Notes: generated by a model not told the origin, from the letters alone. A stretch of 52,609 bases of DNA from Pelatocladus maniniholoensis HA4357-MV3 (GCA_019359115.1 JAHHHW010000105.1:1-52609), one strand, 5' to 3'; positions 1 through 8,730 are shown, counted from the stretch's first letter. Made by a program: numbers and translations.

Positions 1-69
1 AATTGATGTATTACCTTGTTCGTAAGCGTTAATTATTTTCTCTCGAAAGTCGATGGAGTAAGCTTTCAT
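1..69 (-). mobile_element. IS630-type transposase, N-terminal piece at window edge
   Basis: Read on the minus strand from ATG at 69, the sequence encodes [20 protein letters not shown] and continues past the window edge. This resembles the start of the helix-turn-helix region of IS630-family transposases (typical opening M-x-A-Y-S-x-D-x-R-x-K). Only 23 residues are visible, so the family call rests on this opening alone and intactness cannot be judged. The neighbouring gene fragment at 131-364 lacks its 5' part, consistent with disruption by this element. Confidence 0.55.
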
Positions 70-130
70 TGTCACGTTTGATACACTAGCATTTAGTGTA
101 CTCTATCTACCTGCAATCTGCTGTATTATT

Positions 131-364
131 GGTGGTCTTGGTCAGTGTGTGGCGGCGATGATTGCGGCACAGTTATTTAATCAAAATCAAGATAATGAAG
201 TGGAACGGATTTATGGGTCGGTTACGAGTGGAACTAATTGGAAGTTTTTGTTTATAGAAGGAACGACTGTTTATATAGATTCAGTTGAATACTATATTAA
301 AGAAGTTGATAAAATTTTAGGGATTTTGACGCAACCTTTTCAACCTGTTTTGACTGCTGTTTAA
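131..364 (+). pseudogene. 3' fragment of a conserved cyanobacterial hypothetical protein
   Basis: The frame reads [18 protein letters not shown], then [17 protein letters not shown] and ends in DKILGIL plus a short tail. From memory this resembles the C-terminal half of short cyanobacterial hypothetical proteins with a restriction-endonuclease-like fold (GQC-x-AxM helix, a G-x-x-W-x-F strand, a YxID-x-x-EYY strand). A GTG at 149 could start a 71-residue product, but the homologous region continues upstream of it in frame and then stops making sense near the IS630-type element. I read it as a 5'-truncated remnant. The family name is uncertain. Confidence 0.45.
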
Positions 365-541
365 GATAAACATAGCACTAGTTAAGAAATATAAAATCGC
401 TGAAACTTCACCCGATTGTGCTTTGCAAACACGTTCCTAAAATGTACCAGCATGTTGACAAAATAGAATGGTTTCCGATGATGAATATGCTTCCTAGCCC
501 AATACTGCTCGGATAAGACAAATCTATTGACATTTAAATCT

Positions 542-570
542 GTAGAGACGTTGCACCTCCTAGTCTCTAC
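542..570. repeat. GTAGAGAC/GTCTCTAC hairpin repeat in a gene-free stretch
   Basis: Inverted 8-bp arms (GTAGAGAC and GTCTCTAC) flank a 13-base loop. This resembles the widespread cyanobacterial intergenic hairpin built on the GTAGAGACGT word. The surrounding 365-652 has no ORF I would call a gene; a 71-codon minus-strand frame at 382-597 shows no recognisable domain. Confidence 0.4.
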
Positions 571-652
571 ATGCCCAAAATAATGATGAGATAGCAAACT
601 GACTTGCGTGCTTAGTTTTCATTGGGACTGTCTGAATAAGTTCAAAACTTGC

Positions 653-2188
653 TTATCTTGGACGCCCCAAAGTAGTAACATACAAAACAGCTTCTTCTGT
701 AGGAATACCCAAGACTTCATTGACTTGATCATCAAAGAAGCCACCAATTCCACTAACGCCTAAGCCAAGGTGAATAGCAGCTAAATTCAGTCTCTGTCCT
801 AAATGTCCAGAATCTATGTGTAAGTAACGATAAACGCGATCGCCATACTGGGTAATTGCTGCTTTCAAATCGGCTGTATGAAATAAGACTACTGCTGCAT
901 CTCGCCCTAAATCTTGTCCTAAACAAAGAAAGTGTAACTCACGCCGGAAATTTTTAAAGCGGATTTGGCGTAATTCTTGGGCTTTGGGTGCGTAATAATA
1001 ACAACCAGATTCTAATCCATTCACCCCAGAAACAGCAATGAATGTTTCGATTAAATTTAGGTCAAAGTAGTCTGGGGAAATATCAAAACCTTGATCGATA
1101 TAATTATGAGGTTGGTAAGTAAAATTCAGTAAAGCTTTTAATTCATCAAACGTTAAATCTTCACCCGAATAAGCACGAGTAGAACGTCGCTTGAGAATCG
1201 TACTTTCTAAATCTATTAGCTTTTCGCCCCAGTTAATTGGTACTGTAACAGTAGAAATTTTTTGACAAAAAGGAAAATTATATTTATCCTCTAAAGATTT
1301 TTCTTGTTTAATCTCAGGTAAATTAAGCTTTCCTGTAGTACCTGGTTGAATGTGGGTTGCTTTGTGGAAGTATTTCAGCAACTCGCCATCAGGAATTTTA
1401 GGATAATTAGTTTCTGTTGCAGAAGGTAAAGCAGTTCGCCATGTTGGTAAGTTTTGCTGAATATCTAGCATATCTGCTAAAGGCAGAATTGCGATCGCTC
1501 CTTCTTGTAGAGGATCAATGTAAAGCAACTCATTTACTGCTTCATCCACAAAGCCACCAATTAAATGAGGACGATAGTCAGTAATAGCACTAGCTAACTC
1601 GATATTACCTAATAAATGTCCTGTATCTAAAAAAATACGACGGTATGCTCTATCTTCATAACGCCATGCGGAGCGATAAAATACCGCAGTAATAATAATA
1701 GCCAGTTGGGTACTTTCTAAACCCGGATGCCACAAACAAGCTTCTTGTAAAGCTTGCCAAACATCACTTTCCCAAAAATGCATCAAAGAATGATTCCGAC
1801 ACTGGTAGTTATAAAGTCCTGGAGGTAACACCGATGTCCCACGGGAAATCAGATACACTTCTGCTGGGTATAATCCACCAGCACTGGGCGCAGCACGGAG
1901 ATATACTGCGCTTCCCATCGAAGGGATTTTAGCAGTTAATCCATAGCTGCAAAACAAAAGCCGCGATAACCTCTGCCACCATCGCGCTTGTGGATGATTA
2001 GCAAAAGTTTCCGGTTTATCTTGAATGTAAGGCTTAAGGTCAAAACTAGAACCTATTTTATACTCTTTAAACGGCACTGGCTGCTTTGCCCAGTCTAACC
2101 CCTTACTTCTAGAAGCAATAGTCTGAGGGTCATACTTAGTGCGTTCGTGATAGTGTTGAGCAATAGAAGATTGGCGTAGTTCTGGCAT
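653..2188 (-). CDS. SagB/ThcOx-type dehydrogenase with two nitroreductase-like domains
   Basis: A 511-residue protein with two tandem nitroreductase-fold halves. The first (about 70-250) contains RAAPSAGGLYPAEVYLISRG and a SAITDYRPHLIGGFVDEAVNELL block. The second (about 330-511) contains RRSTRAYSGEDLTFDELKAL and GLGVSGIGGFFDDQVNEVLG. R-[RA]-x-P-S-A-G-G-x-Y-P-x-E is typical of SagB-type FMN-dependent dehydrogenases, which in other bacteria oxidise azolines in thiazole/oxazole peptides. No YcaO cyclodehydratase or precursor peptide is visible within reach, so the substrate is unknown. ATG at 2188 is the best start although no clear Shine-Dalgarno precedes it. It stands alone, 280 bp from the acyltransferase. 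The family assignment is firm and the role is not. Confidence 0.85.
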   Translation of the reverse strand: MPELRQSSIAQHYHERTKYDPQTIASRSKGLDWAKQPVPFKEYKIGSSFDLKPYIQDKPETFANHPQARWWQRLSRLLFCSYGLTAKIPSMGSAVYLRAAPSAGGLYPAEVYLISRGTSVLPPGLYNYQCRNHSLMHFWESDVWQALQEACLWHPGLESTQLAIIITAVFYRSAWRYEDRAYRRIFLDTGHLLGNIELASAITDYRPHLIGGFVDEAVNELLYIDPLQEGAIAILPLADMLDIQQNLPTWRTALPSATETNYPKIPDGELLKYFHKATHIQPGTTGKLNLPEIKQEKSLEDKYNFPFCQKISTVTVPINWGEKLIDLESTILKRRSTRAYSGEDLTFDELKALLNFTYQPHNYIDQGFDISPDYFDLNLIETFIAVSGVNGLESGCYYYAPKAQELRQIRFKNFRRELHFLCLGQDLGRDAAVVLFHTADLKAAITQYGDRVYRYLHIDSGHLGQRLNLAAIHLGLGVSGIGGFFDDQVNEVLGIPTEEAVLYVTTLGRPR

Positions 2189-2467
2189 AATAATTTAAAT
2201 ATGCTTCTGCTACAATCTTGGCATTTCTTGGTACTACGATTTCGTCATAAATCCTACAATCTTATTACTAGTCTGTAGAATTTTTGCAATAATGGCATAA
2301 AAAATACATGCTATTTAAAGACGTAAAGTTTTTATGTCAAAATTCTGACAATTTTTACTTTCAAGGTTTTAACTTAAATGTCTGTATTAATTAAATTAAG
2401 TACATTGCTTATTGATTGATTATGTTATCATAGTAAACACATATTTTATTTTTATCAATACACTTAT

Positions 2468-3511
2468 TTATTTTTTGATAAGTTTATTGGTTTGATTTTG
2501 CATTTTTTTTCTTAGTGCTTGTGCTTGTTTATAAACTACTACACGTTTATTATCTGAATGATTTTGCTCATTTTGTTTTAAGTTAATTATTTCTAAAGAT
2601 TGAATAAAATAACGTAGATGACTTTTAGCTGCCCAAACACCCATGGATGGAAAAATAATAAATACCAGGATTAAAGGTGATAAAGGTAAAAATGGTAATT
2701 TGAAGAATCGCTGTAACTTGTGCAGATTAGTAGTCCAGGGATGTAGGTTTTCATTACCAATACAAATTACAGGTAAAATCGGAATTTGAAAACGTTGGCT
2801 TAACTGTATAAAACTAATATCAAACTTTTCTAATTGATAACGTTTTTGCCAACCTTTTCTTGGTCCTCTTAACCCTTCTGGTGCATATAAAATAATTGGA
2901 TTATCTTGCAAAGCTGTAGTAAATTCGTCTAACTCCGCTCTTACACCGCCTAAAACTTTTGACCATCCAGGTGGTAACCACCAAACCATCCAGTCATGAT
3001 CAAACAAAGTTACCCCAGCTAAGGTTCTGACTATCCATCCTCGCTCTTTTCCTAATAAATAACATAAGGATAAAAAATCCCAAGGAAAACACATTCCTGC
3101 ATGATTTATGGCTACTAATAATGGTTTTGTATTTGGTAGATTCTCAATTTGATGCAATTCGCCATGAAAGTATTTTTCAACAATTGGAGCGAGGATTTCT
3201 TTGCTAAAAACCTGTTGATAACTAGGAACAAAGTCACTGATTTCTTGCCGTGGTGTTCTACATCCCAAGCGCAACCAACGAATAAATATTGCTAAATAGA
3301 AGCCACAAGGAATTAAAAATAAGATGTATTCTAGCCAATTCCATCCATCAGGATCTGAATGATAGTGCTGCCAGTGACGGTTAAATAATATTAGCCAGCC
3401 AGGAGGATACCATAAGCAAAACCAGTCAAACCAACTAAATTTATATCCATCAGTAGTATAAGTATCTTCAATTGAAGAGTTAATTATATTTTCTTGATTT
3501 TGATTAATCAC
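2468..3511 (-). CDS. PlsC-like lysophospholipid acyltransferase family protein
   Basis: A 347-residue protein. An N-terminal hydrophobic stretch around residues 55-82 (LEYILFLIPCGFYLAIFIRW) probably anchors it in the membrane. An acyltransferase core follows: VAINHAGMCFPWDFLSL near 135-150 corresponds to the NHxxxxD block, and LYAPEGLRGPRKGW near 210 corresponds to the [FY]PEG substrate-binding block. The H to D spacing in the first block is longer than the canonical HX4D, so the residue set is divergent. Likely role is acyl transfer to a glycerol- or sugar-linked lipid; the acceptor cannot be told. The start is GTG at 3511. The flanking DNA is AT-rich. Confidence 0.7.
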   Translation of the reverse strand: MINQNQENIINSSIEDTYTTDGYKFSWFDWFCLWYPPGWLILFNRHWQHYHSDPDGWNWLEYILFLIPCGFYLAIFIRWLRLGCRTPRQEISDFVPSYQQVFSKEILAPIVEKYFHGELHQIENLPNTKPLLVAINHAGMCFPWDFLSLCYLLGKERGWIVRTLAGVTLFDHDWMVWWLPPGWSKVLGGVRAELDEFTTALQDNPIILYAPEGLRGPRKGWQKRYQLEKFDISFIQLSQRFQIPILPVICIGNENLHPWTTNLHKLQRFFKLPFLPLSPLILVFIIFPSMGVWAAKSHLRYFIQSLEIINLKQNEQNHSDNKRVVVYKQAQALRKKMQNQTNKLIKK

Positions 3512-3681
3512 AGTTAAGTAAATCGGTACAAATAAAGCTAACAGTTGGGGTCGTCATTTGTCATTGTCAAGGATTTTAGGTATGTTTATTTCCTCCAAGT
3601 TACTTAATAAAGAAATTTAAATACATAATAAACTAGTATATTAATTTTTAAGCTTTGTTATTTACATCTTGCTTGAGACAG

Positions 3682-3727
3682 AAAACAAAAAGTTTGTAGT
3701 GAGCATTTTAGCTTTTACCACAAACTT
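3682..3727 (-). terminator. Probable terminator of the ars operon
   Basis: On the minus strand, just past the arsC stop, arms AAGTTTGT and ACAAACTT enclose a roughly 22-base loop that can pair further, followed by TTTTTGTTTT. The position 25 bp after arsC and the T-tract fit an intrinsic terminator. Confidence 0.55.
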
Positions 3728-3751
3728 AAAATAATTATTATCTTTTATAAT

Positions 3752-4147
3752 TTAGCTAAGTTCTGCAATCAATTTTACAACTCGTTCTTTTACTTGATCG
3801 CGGACGCGGCGAAAGGTTTCGATTTCTCTTCCTTCTGGATCTTCTAGTTGCCAATCTTCAAACACTTCTCTTATCACCCAATCTTCTGGCAAATTTACTC
3901 CACAGCCACACAAAGAAATCACAGCATCGTAATCTTCAGGATTAAAATCACTTAGAGGTTTGGAAGTTTGATTGCTAATATCAATACCCATTTCTGACAT
4001 AACTTGCACTGTAATTGGGTCTACGTGAGAACCTTCTAAGCCTGAACTTGTGACAGCAACTTTTCCCTGTCCCAATGTACGAGTAAATCCTTCTGCCATT
4101 TGAGAACGACGAGAATTTTTTTTGCAGACAAACATTATTTTTTTCAT
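3752..4147 (-). CDS. arsC: Arsenate reductase, low-MW phosphatase fold
   Basis: A 131-residue protein matching the cyanobacterial (Synechocystis-type) ArsC, which reduces arsenate to arsenite using glutathione/glutaredoxin on a low-molecular-weight tyrosine phosphatase fold. The P-loop reads C8-KKNSR-R14-S, and the resolving pair lies in SLCGCG (C80, C82), so all three redox cysteines are present. C13 of the Synechocystis protein is R13 here, which is not expected to matter. I chose ATG at 4147 because the family begins MKKIMFVC; a TTG-started 19-residue extension is not supported. It is the last gene of the minus-strand ars cluster, about 90 bp after the arsH remnant. It should supply arsenite to Acr3. 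Confidence 0.92.
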   Translation of the reverse strand: MKKIMFVCKKNSRRSQMAEGFTRTLGQGKVAVTSSGLEGSHVDPITVQVMSEMGIDISNQTSKPLSDFNPEDYDAVISLCGCGVNLPEDWVIREVFEDWQLEDPEGREIETFRRVRDQVKERVVKLIAELS

Positions 4148-4213
4148 GTTTTTTTGGTTGCGGATAAGTTTACTCAAAGAAAACTTGTAACTAAGTCGGT
4201 ACAAATAAAGTCG

Positions 4214-4256
4214 TTATTTGTCATTTGTCATTGGTCATTTGTCATTGGTTATTGGT
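4214..4256. repeat. STRR-like TCATTTG/TCATTGG heptamers
   Basis: Alternating 7-bp units of GTCATTTGTCATTGG type lie between arsC and the arsH remnant. The remnant's stop codon falls inside the array, so the final residues of that frame are repeat-encoded. Confidence 0.6.
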
Positions 4257-4562
4257 AACGCACTATTTGCTAATCGAATAGCTTCTTTAGCGGCTTTTTC
4301 CTTGCGTTCGCTGTAGCGATCGCTCAGGTAATCTACTTTGTCACGTAGTAAAAGTGTGAATTTATAGAGTTCTTCCATGACATCAACTACGCGATCGCGA
4401 TAAGCTGAATCTTTCATCGTGCCATCTTCGTTAAACTCTTGGTAAGCCTTAGCAACAGAAGACTGATTCGGATTCTTCTGCTAATAAACGACTATAAGAA
4501 CGCTCTCGCAAAGAGCCATATAAAAATAATATTCTCGGTGGATGATCGAAATTTTTCGTCAT
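4235..4562 (-). pseudogene. arsH: arsH with a large internal deletion and frameshift
   Basis: From ATG at 4562 the minus strand encodes [20 protein letters not shown], then [10 protein letters not shown], the ArsH N-terminus including its FMN-binding GSLRERS loop. Near 4470-4476 the frame jumps, and a different frame encodes [33 protein letters not shown] and the C-terminal [10 protein letters not shown]. ArsH proteins are about 200-240 residues; here only about 30 N-terminal and 75 C-terminal residues remain, so well over 100 residues are missing and the join is out of frame. A GTG/ATG restart could still yield the C-terminal 60 residues, but without the flavin site. ArsH oxidises trivalent organoarsenicals; this copy should be inactive. 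Confidence 0.85.
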
Positions 4563-4643
4563 AGTTGATCATAAAATAACAATTACACACAACAGATTTT
4601 CTTAGATGATTTGCTGATTGCGATCGCTTAATAAATTCACCCA

Positions 4644-5798
4644 TTATTCAAAAGCCTTAAAACAGCGCGGATCTGGTAAAGTAGCCTTTTCTGGTTCCCG
4701 TGGAAACCAAGCTGCTGTGCGCTTACACAATTCAACCAGCATTAACATAACTGGTACTTCGATTAAAACTCCTACCACTGTAGCCAGTGCTGCACCCGAA
4801 TTTAAACCAAACAACATCACAGCAGTGGCGATCGCGACTTCAAAATGATTACTAGCCCCAATTAATGCAGCAGGTGCAGCATCTTCATAAGATAAATTCA
4901 GTTTTAACGCCACTACATAACTAATCAGGAAAATAAAATTAGTTTGGATAAACAGTGGAACAGCAATTAACAAAATATGCAAGGGATTGTTAACAATTAA
5001 TTCTCCCTTAAACGCAAACAGCAACACTAAAGTAAGTAATAGAGCAGTAATAGCAACCGGAGTCAAATACTTTAAAAATTTCCTTTCAAACCATTCTTTA
5101 CCTTTGTGTTTTAAAATCCAGTAACGGCTGTACATTCCTGCTATGAGGGGTAGCCCGACATAAATCAGCACAGACAAAACTATTGTTTGCCAAGGTACTG
5201 TTAAATCATTTGCTGCTAGCAACCACCTACCCAACGGTGCATACAGAAACAACATCGCTAGGGAATTCACCGCCACCATTACCAAGGTGTGTCCCTGATT
5301 ACCGTAGGAAAGATAGCCCCACATCAACACCATTGCAGTACAAGGAGCAATTCCTAATAAAATAGTGCCAGCAATGTAGGAATTTGCTAGTGTCACTTCA
5401 CTACCACGAATGATCTCAGTTCCTGCAATCAAAGAACGAAATAACCATCCTAAGAAAAACTGGGCAAATACCACCATCGTGAATGGTTTAATCAACCAGT
5501 TCACCACCAAGGTGAGAATCACAGGTTTTGGTGCGCGTACAGCATTCGCAGCTTGAGTGAAGTCAATCTTCACCATGATGGGGTACATCATGAAAAATAA
5601 ACAGACTGCAATGGGAATGGACACCTGATACACACTCATCGCGTCTAATGCGATCGCTATCCCTGGAAATAATCTACCCAAGGCGATTCCGATGAAGATA
5701 CACAAAAACACCCAAACAGTAAGGTATTTTTCAAAAAAACTTAGATTACTACCAGCTTGTACGCGAACTGTACTAGTTTGCGAACGATTTGTTCCCAT
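4644..5798 (-). CDS. acr3: Acr3-type arsenite efflux permease
   Basis: A 384-residue integral membrane protein with about ten hydrophobic segments. Signatures are [11 protein letters not shown] (the conserved Acr3 cysteine) and [18 protein letters not shown] (conserved Asn-x-Phe-Glu block). Acr3 exports arsenite, driven by the membrane potential. ATG at 5798 is preferred over the TTG at 5813 because GAGGGTGAT sits just ahead of it. The gap to the upstream PstS-like gene is about 30 bp, so the two are surely cotranscribed. In cyanobacterial genomes this gene is often called arsB although it is unrelated to E. coli ArsB. Confidence 0.92.
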   Translation of the reverse strand: MGTNRSQTSTVRVQAGSNLSFFEKYLTVWVFLCIFIGIALGRLFPGIAIALDAMSVYQVSIPIAVCLFFMMYPIMVKIDFTQAANAVRAPKPVILTLVVNWLIKPFTMVVFAQFFLGWLFRSLIAGTEIIRGSEVTLANSYIAGTILLGIAPCTAMVLMWGYLSYGNQGHTLVMVAVNSLAMLFLYAPLGRWLLAANDLTVPWQTIVLSVLIYVGLPLIAGMYSRYWILKHKGKEWFERKFLKYLTPVAITALLLTLVLLFAFKGELIVNNPLHILLIAVPLFIQTNFIFLISYVVALKLNLSYEDAAPAALIGASNHFEVAIATAVMLFGLNSGAALATVVGVLIEVPVMLMLVELCKRTAAWFPREPEKATLPDPRCFKAFE

Positions 5799-5828
5799 CG
5801 GTATCACCCTCAAAAAAATGTTAAATCC

Positions 5829-6887
5829 TTAAAACTTTGCTTGTTTTCTTAACAACTCTCCAATTGTCAAGTTCACCTCTGCTTCTCCTGCAAAAACTGT
5901 TCCGACCTTACCTCTGGTAAAGTGAACTTCATCAAGGTGATAACCTTCTTCTGGTAAAGGTACGTACCCCACAGAAGCTACTGTTGTTGGTGCTTTTTGA
6001 ATATAAAAATCTACAAAATTTTTGACTGCTCGTTTCTTTTGAGCAGACTGAGCATTAACATAAATAAACAGTGGTCGAGACAAAGGTTGATATTGAATTT
6101 TTTCCACTGTTTCTCGATTAGGCAATACTGCCCCTTTGCCATTATTAACAGCTAGTGCTTTTAACTTGCTTTGATTTTTTTCAAGATAGGCAAAGCCAAA
6201 GTATCCTAAAGCATTCGGATCTTTACTAATGCCATCTACTAAGACTTCATCATCTTCACTGGCTGTATAATCACTGCGACTGGCTCCAACTTTACCAACT
6301 ATTGCTTCTGTGAAGTAGTCAAATGTACCAGACTTGTTACCAGCACCATACAAATTCAGTGGACGATCCGGCCAAGATGCACGTACTTGGTTCCATTTGG
6401 TAATTTTCTTTTGGGCTTCTGGTTCCCAAATCTTTTTTAATTCAGCAGTGGTAATGTCTTTTGCCCAAGTATTTTGAGGGTTGACAGCAATAGTAAGAGC
6501 ATCAAACGCCACTGGAAGTTCTATGAATCTGACATTATTTTTGTTACATACTTCCATTTCTGCGGTGAGAATTGGTCGTGAGGCATTATTAATATCTGTT
6601 GTTCCAGCACAGAATTTCTCAAACCCACCGCTAGTACCAGAAAAATCTACTTTTACCTGGGTTTTATCTTGGGATTCTGCCTGAAACTGCTTTGTTATTG
6701 CTTGGGTAATTGGATAAACGGTACTGGAACCGTCTATTGTTACTGCTACAACTGTTTGTGGATTAGTAACTTCAGTAACATTGGACGATGGAGAAGTTTG
6801 CGTATATGTCTGGGATTTTGTTGTGCAACTAGTAGCCAATACTAAAATCCCAAGCGTGATCGCTAATTTCTCTCCTATCGCGCTCAT
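5829..6887 (-). CDS. PstS/SphX-type phosphate-binding lipoprotein in the ars operon
   Basis: A 352-residue periplasmic phosphate-binding protein of the ABC-transporter PstS family. A hydrophobic signal runs up to C21 in LVLATSC, an imperfect lipobox. Anion-site motifs are visible: DGSSTVYPIT near 52, DFSGTSGGFEKFCAGTTDI near 82, NASRPI, and GAGNKSGTFDYFTEAI near 180. No pstC, pstA or pstB genes are near; instead it is the first gene of a unit running into acr3, arsH remnant and arsC. This suggests an arsenate/phosphate-related job, perhaps selective phosphate capture or periplasmic anion sensing; that is inference. AGAGG precedes the ATG. Confidence 0.85.
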   Translation of the reverse strand: MSAIGEKLAITLGILVLATSCTTKSQTYTQTSPSSNVTEVTNPQTVVAVTIDGSSTVYPITQAITKQFQAESQDKTQVKVDFSGTSGGFEKFCAGTTDINNASRPILTAEMEVCNKNNVRFIELPVAFDALTIAVNPQNTWAKDITTAELKKIWEPEAQKKITKWNQVRASWPDRPLNLYGAGNKSGTFDYFTEAIVGKVGASRSDYTASEDDEVLVDGISKDPNALGYFGFAYLEKNQSKLKALAVNNGKGAVLPNRETVEKIQYQPLSRPLFIYVNAQSAQKKRAVKNFVDFYIQKAPTTVASVGYVPLPEEGYHLDEVHFTRGKVGTVFAGEAEVNLTIGELLRKQAKF

Positions 6888-6930
6888 TGTTTTTCCTCTT
6901 AGCTTATATGATAGTTACGCTTTCTATCAT

Positions 6931-6999
6931 TTCAAAAAAAGTTGATTTATTAGTGATAACTAGAATACATTTTACAAAAATAAATCAAAAAAAATTGAT
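6931..6999. promoter_or_regulatory. Two ATCAA-N6-TTGAT-like inverted repeats, candidate ArsR operators
   Basis: Between arsR and the PstS-like gene lie ATCAA-N6-TTGAT at 6984-6999 (perfect) and TTCAA-N6-TTGAT at 6931-6946 (one change), with start points 53 bp apart. They sit 45-110 bp upstream of the PstS-like ATG in an AT-rich stretch. Paired imperfect palindromes of this kind are typical operators of SmtB/ArsR repressors. Assignment to the adjacent ArsR is inference. Confidence 0.55.
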
Positions 7000-7065
7000 A
7001 TATTCAATTTATAAAATGAGGGAACAGGAAACTCTATACTATCTGTGTCATCTGCTGGTGTTTAC

Positions 7066-7392
7066 TCAAGATTGGTCTTCGCAATAACGTGCTGGTAATA
7101 TTTGGTACAAATGGCGATAATTTGCTAAATACTCTTCTAAAACAGCAAATTGAGGCAAATTGAGACTGTAATAAATCCAACGTCCTTCCTGACGAGATAG
7201 GACTAAATCTGCTTCCTTAAGAGTCTTGAGGTGAAACGATAGCTTTGATTGACTGACCCCCAAAACATCACACAAATCACATACGCATAGTTCGCGTTCT
7301 CGCAGCAATTCTAACACTTTTATCCGTAAAGGTTCGGATAAAGCGTGAAAGCCAGCAATAATTATATTAGGGATAACAGAGGGAGTTTGCAT
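7066..7392 (-). CDS. arsR: ArsR-family arsenite-responsive repressor
   Basis: A 108-residue winged-helix protein: ALSEPLRIKVLELL, then ELCVCDLCDVLGVSQSKLSFHLKTL (recognition helix) and the wing LVLSRQEGRWIYYSL. The C-x-C-x2-C in the ELCVCDLC block is the classical ArsR metalloid site, so arsenite or antimonite should release it from DNA. It lies on the same strand as, and 178 bp before, the PstS-like gene, with two candidate operators in that gap, which suggests the efflux unit has its own promoter. The start is ATG at 7392. Confidence 0.92.
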   Translation of the reverse strand: MQTPSVIPNIIIAGFHALSEPLRIKVLELLRERELCVCDLCDVLGVSQSKLSFHLKTLKEADLVLSRQEGRWIYYSLNLPQFAVLEEYLANYRHLYQILPARYCEDQS

Positions 7393-7424
7393 TAATCACA
7401 AGCGGGTTATAGAGTATGCTTTCT

Positions 7425-8636
7425 CTATTTTGAACTAGAGACGGCAGCCTCAGCTTGATAACGGATGTTAGCTTGTTGGAATCTGTGCAAGACTTCATTC
7501 AAGCGATCGCAATCCGCAATTAAACTAATTCGCACGTATCCCTCACCGCCACTCCCAAAGGCATTACCAGGAGTGACAACTACACCAGTTTGTTGCAGTA
7601 CCCACAAGGCAAAGTCTGTGGAACTCATTCCCACAGAACAAGGAACCCACAAATACATTGTTGCCTTAGTTTTGGGGATATTCCAACCTAATTGTGTCAA
7701 GCCTTGAATAAGAAAATCACGACGGGTACGATAACGAGTTTGGACTTCTTGTAAATAAGAATCTGGTAGTTGTAAAGCAGTTTCAGCTGCTGCTTGCAAA
7801 GCTGCAAAAATACCGTAATCCAGGTTAGTTTTCAGTGTCCGCAAACCTTGAATGACGTGGCGATTGCCAACCACAAATCCAACCCGCCAACCTGCCATAT
7901 TATAGGTCTTAGACATAGTGTGAAACTCCACACCAATATCTTTAGCACCGGGAATTTCCAACAAACTAGTTGGTTGATAGCCATCAAAAGCTAACTCTGC
8001 ATAACACAAATCGTGTACCAAAAGAATTTCGTATTTTCTGGCAAAGGCAACGATTTCTTCAAAAAATTCGCGGGGTGCGGTGGCGGCGGTGGGGTTGCTG
8101 GGGTAGTTAAAATATAGTATTTTTGCTTTCTCGGCAACAGCATCGGGGATTGCTGTCAAATCAATTAACCAGTTATTTTCTGGTTTGAGAACCAAACTAT
8201 GAACATTTCCCCCAGCAATTACTGGACCACGAAAATGAACTGGATAGGAGGGTGAAGGTACTAAAACCACATCACCAGGATTGATATATGCTAGTGCCAA
8301 GTGTGCCAATCCTTCCTTGGAACCCAGTAGTGGTAAAGCTTCGCTGTCTGGATCTAAAACCACTCCATAACGACGTTCATACCAATTAGTGATGGCGCGG
8401 CGAAAATTTACAGTTCCTTCAAAGGGAGGATAGCCATGATTACTAGGATTGTGCATGGCTTTCACAGCAGCTTCGATGACTGTCTGTGGCGTTGCACCAT
8501 CTGGGTTGCCCATGCCCAAATCGATTAAATCTAATCCTTGTTCCCTCGCCTTATTTTTGAGTTCATCCAAACGGGCAAATGGATATGCTGGTAATTTTTG
8601 TATACGTTCGGCTGGAGTGATCCAATGCAAGTTCAT
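7425..8636 (-). CDS. Class I/II PLP aminotransferase (aspartate/LL-DAP type)
   Basis: A 403-residue fold-type I aminotransferase. Features: LIDLGMGNPDGATP near 37-50, SPSYPVHFRG, the NYPSNPTAA Asn-Pro block, HDLCYAELAFDG, and the PLP lysine in SKTYNMAGWRVGF near 244. The GNPDG and YPPFEG patterns match the cyanobacterial aspartate/alanine or LL-diaminopimelate aminotransferase-like group. Exact substrate is not determinable. It is transcribed on the minus strand downstream of an iron-ADH-family gene, separated by 130 bp containing heptamer repeats, so cotranscription is uncertain. Confidence 0.85.
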   Translation of the reverse strand: MNLHWITPAERIQKLPAYPFARLDELKNKAREQGLDLIDLGMGNPDGATPQTVIEAAVKAMHNPSNHGYPPFEGTVNFRRAITNWYERRYGVVLDPDSEALPLLGSKEGLAHLALAYINPGDVVLVPSPSYPVHFRGPVIAGGNVHSLVLKPENNWLIDLTAIPDAVAEKAKILYFNYPSNPTAATAPREFFEEIVAFARKYEILLVHDLCYAELAFDGYQPTSLLEIPGAKDIGVEFHTMSKTYNMAGWRVGFVVGNRHVIQGLRTLKTNLDYGIFAALQAAAETALQLPDSYLQEVQTRYRTRRDFLIQGLTQLGWNIPKTKATMYLWVPCSVGMSSTDFALWVLQQTGVVVTPGNAFGSGGEGYVRISLIADCDRLNEVLHRFQQANIRYQAEAAVSSSK

Positions 8637-8670
8637 TGATATAGTAGTTCCCGATGCAGTTAATTTATTA

Positions 8671-8730
8671 ATTGATTGTTGATTGTTGATTGTTGATTGT
8701 TGATTGTTAGTTGTTGGTTGTTAGTTGTTT
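8671..8730. repeat. STRR array, TTGATTG/TTAGTTG heptamers
   Basis: About eight tandem 7-bp units (GATTGTT drifting to AGTTGTT) lie between two minus-strand genes. This is the short tandemly repeated repetitive sequence type common in heterocystous cyanobacteria. Confidence 0.85.

Noticed and set aside
382-597. 71-codon minus-strand ORF near the left edge
   Set aside because: No recognisable motif and it spans the GTAGAGAC hairpin repeat; probably chance.
3752-7392. Reading the ars region as a recently mobile island
   Set aside because: No integrase, att site or transposase borders it and composition looks ordinary; only the arsH deletion is unusual.
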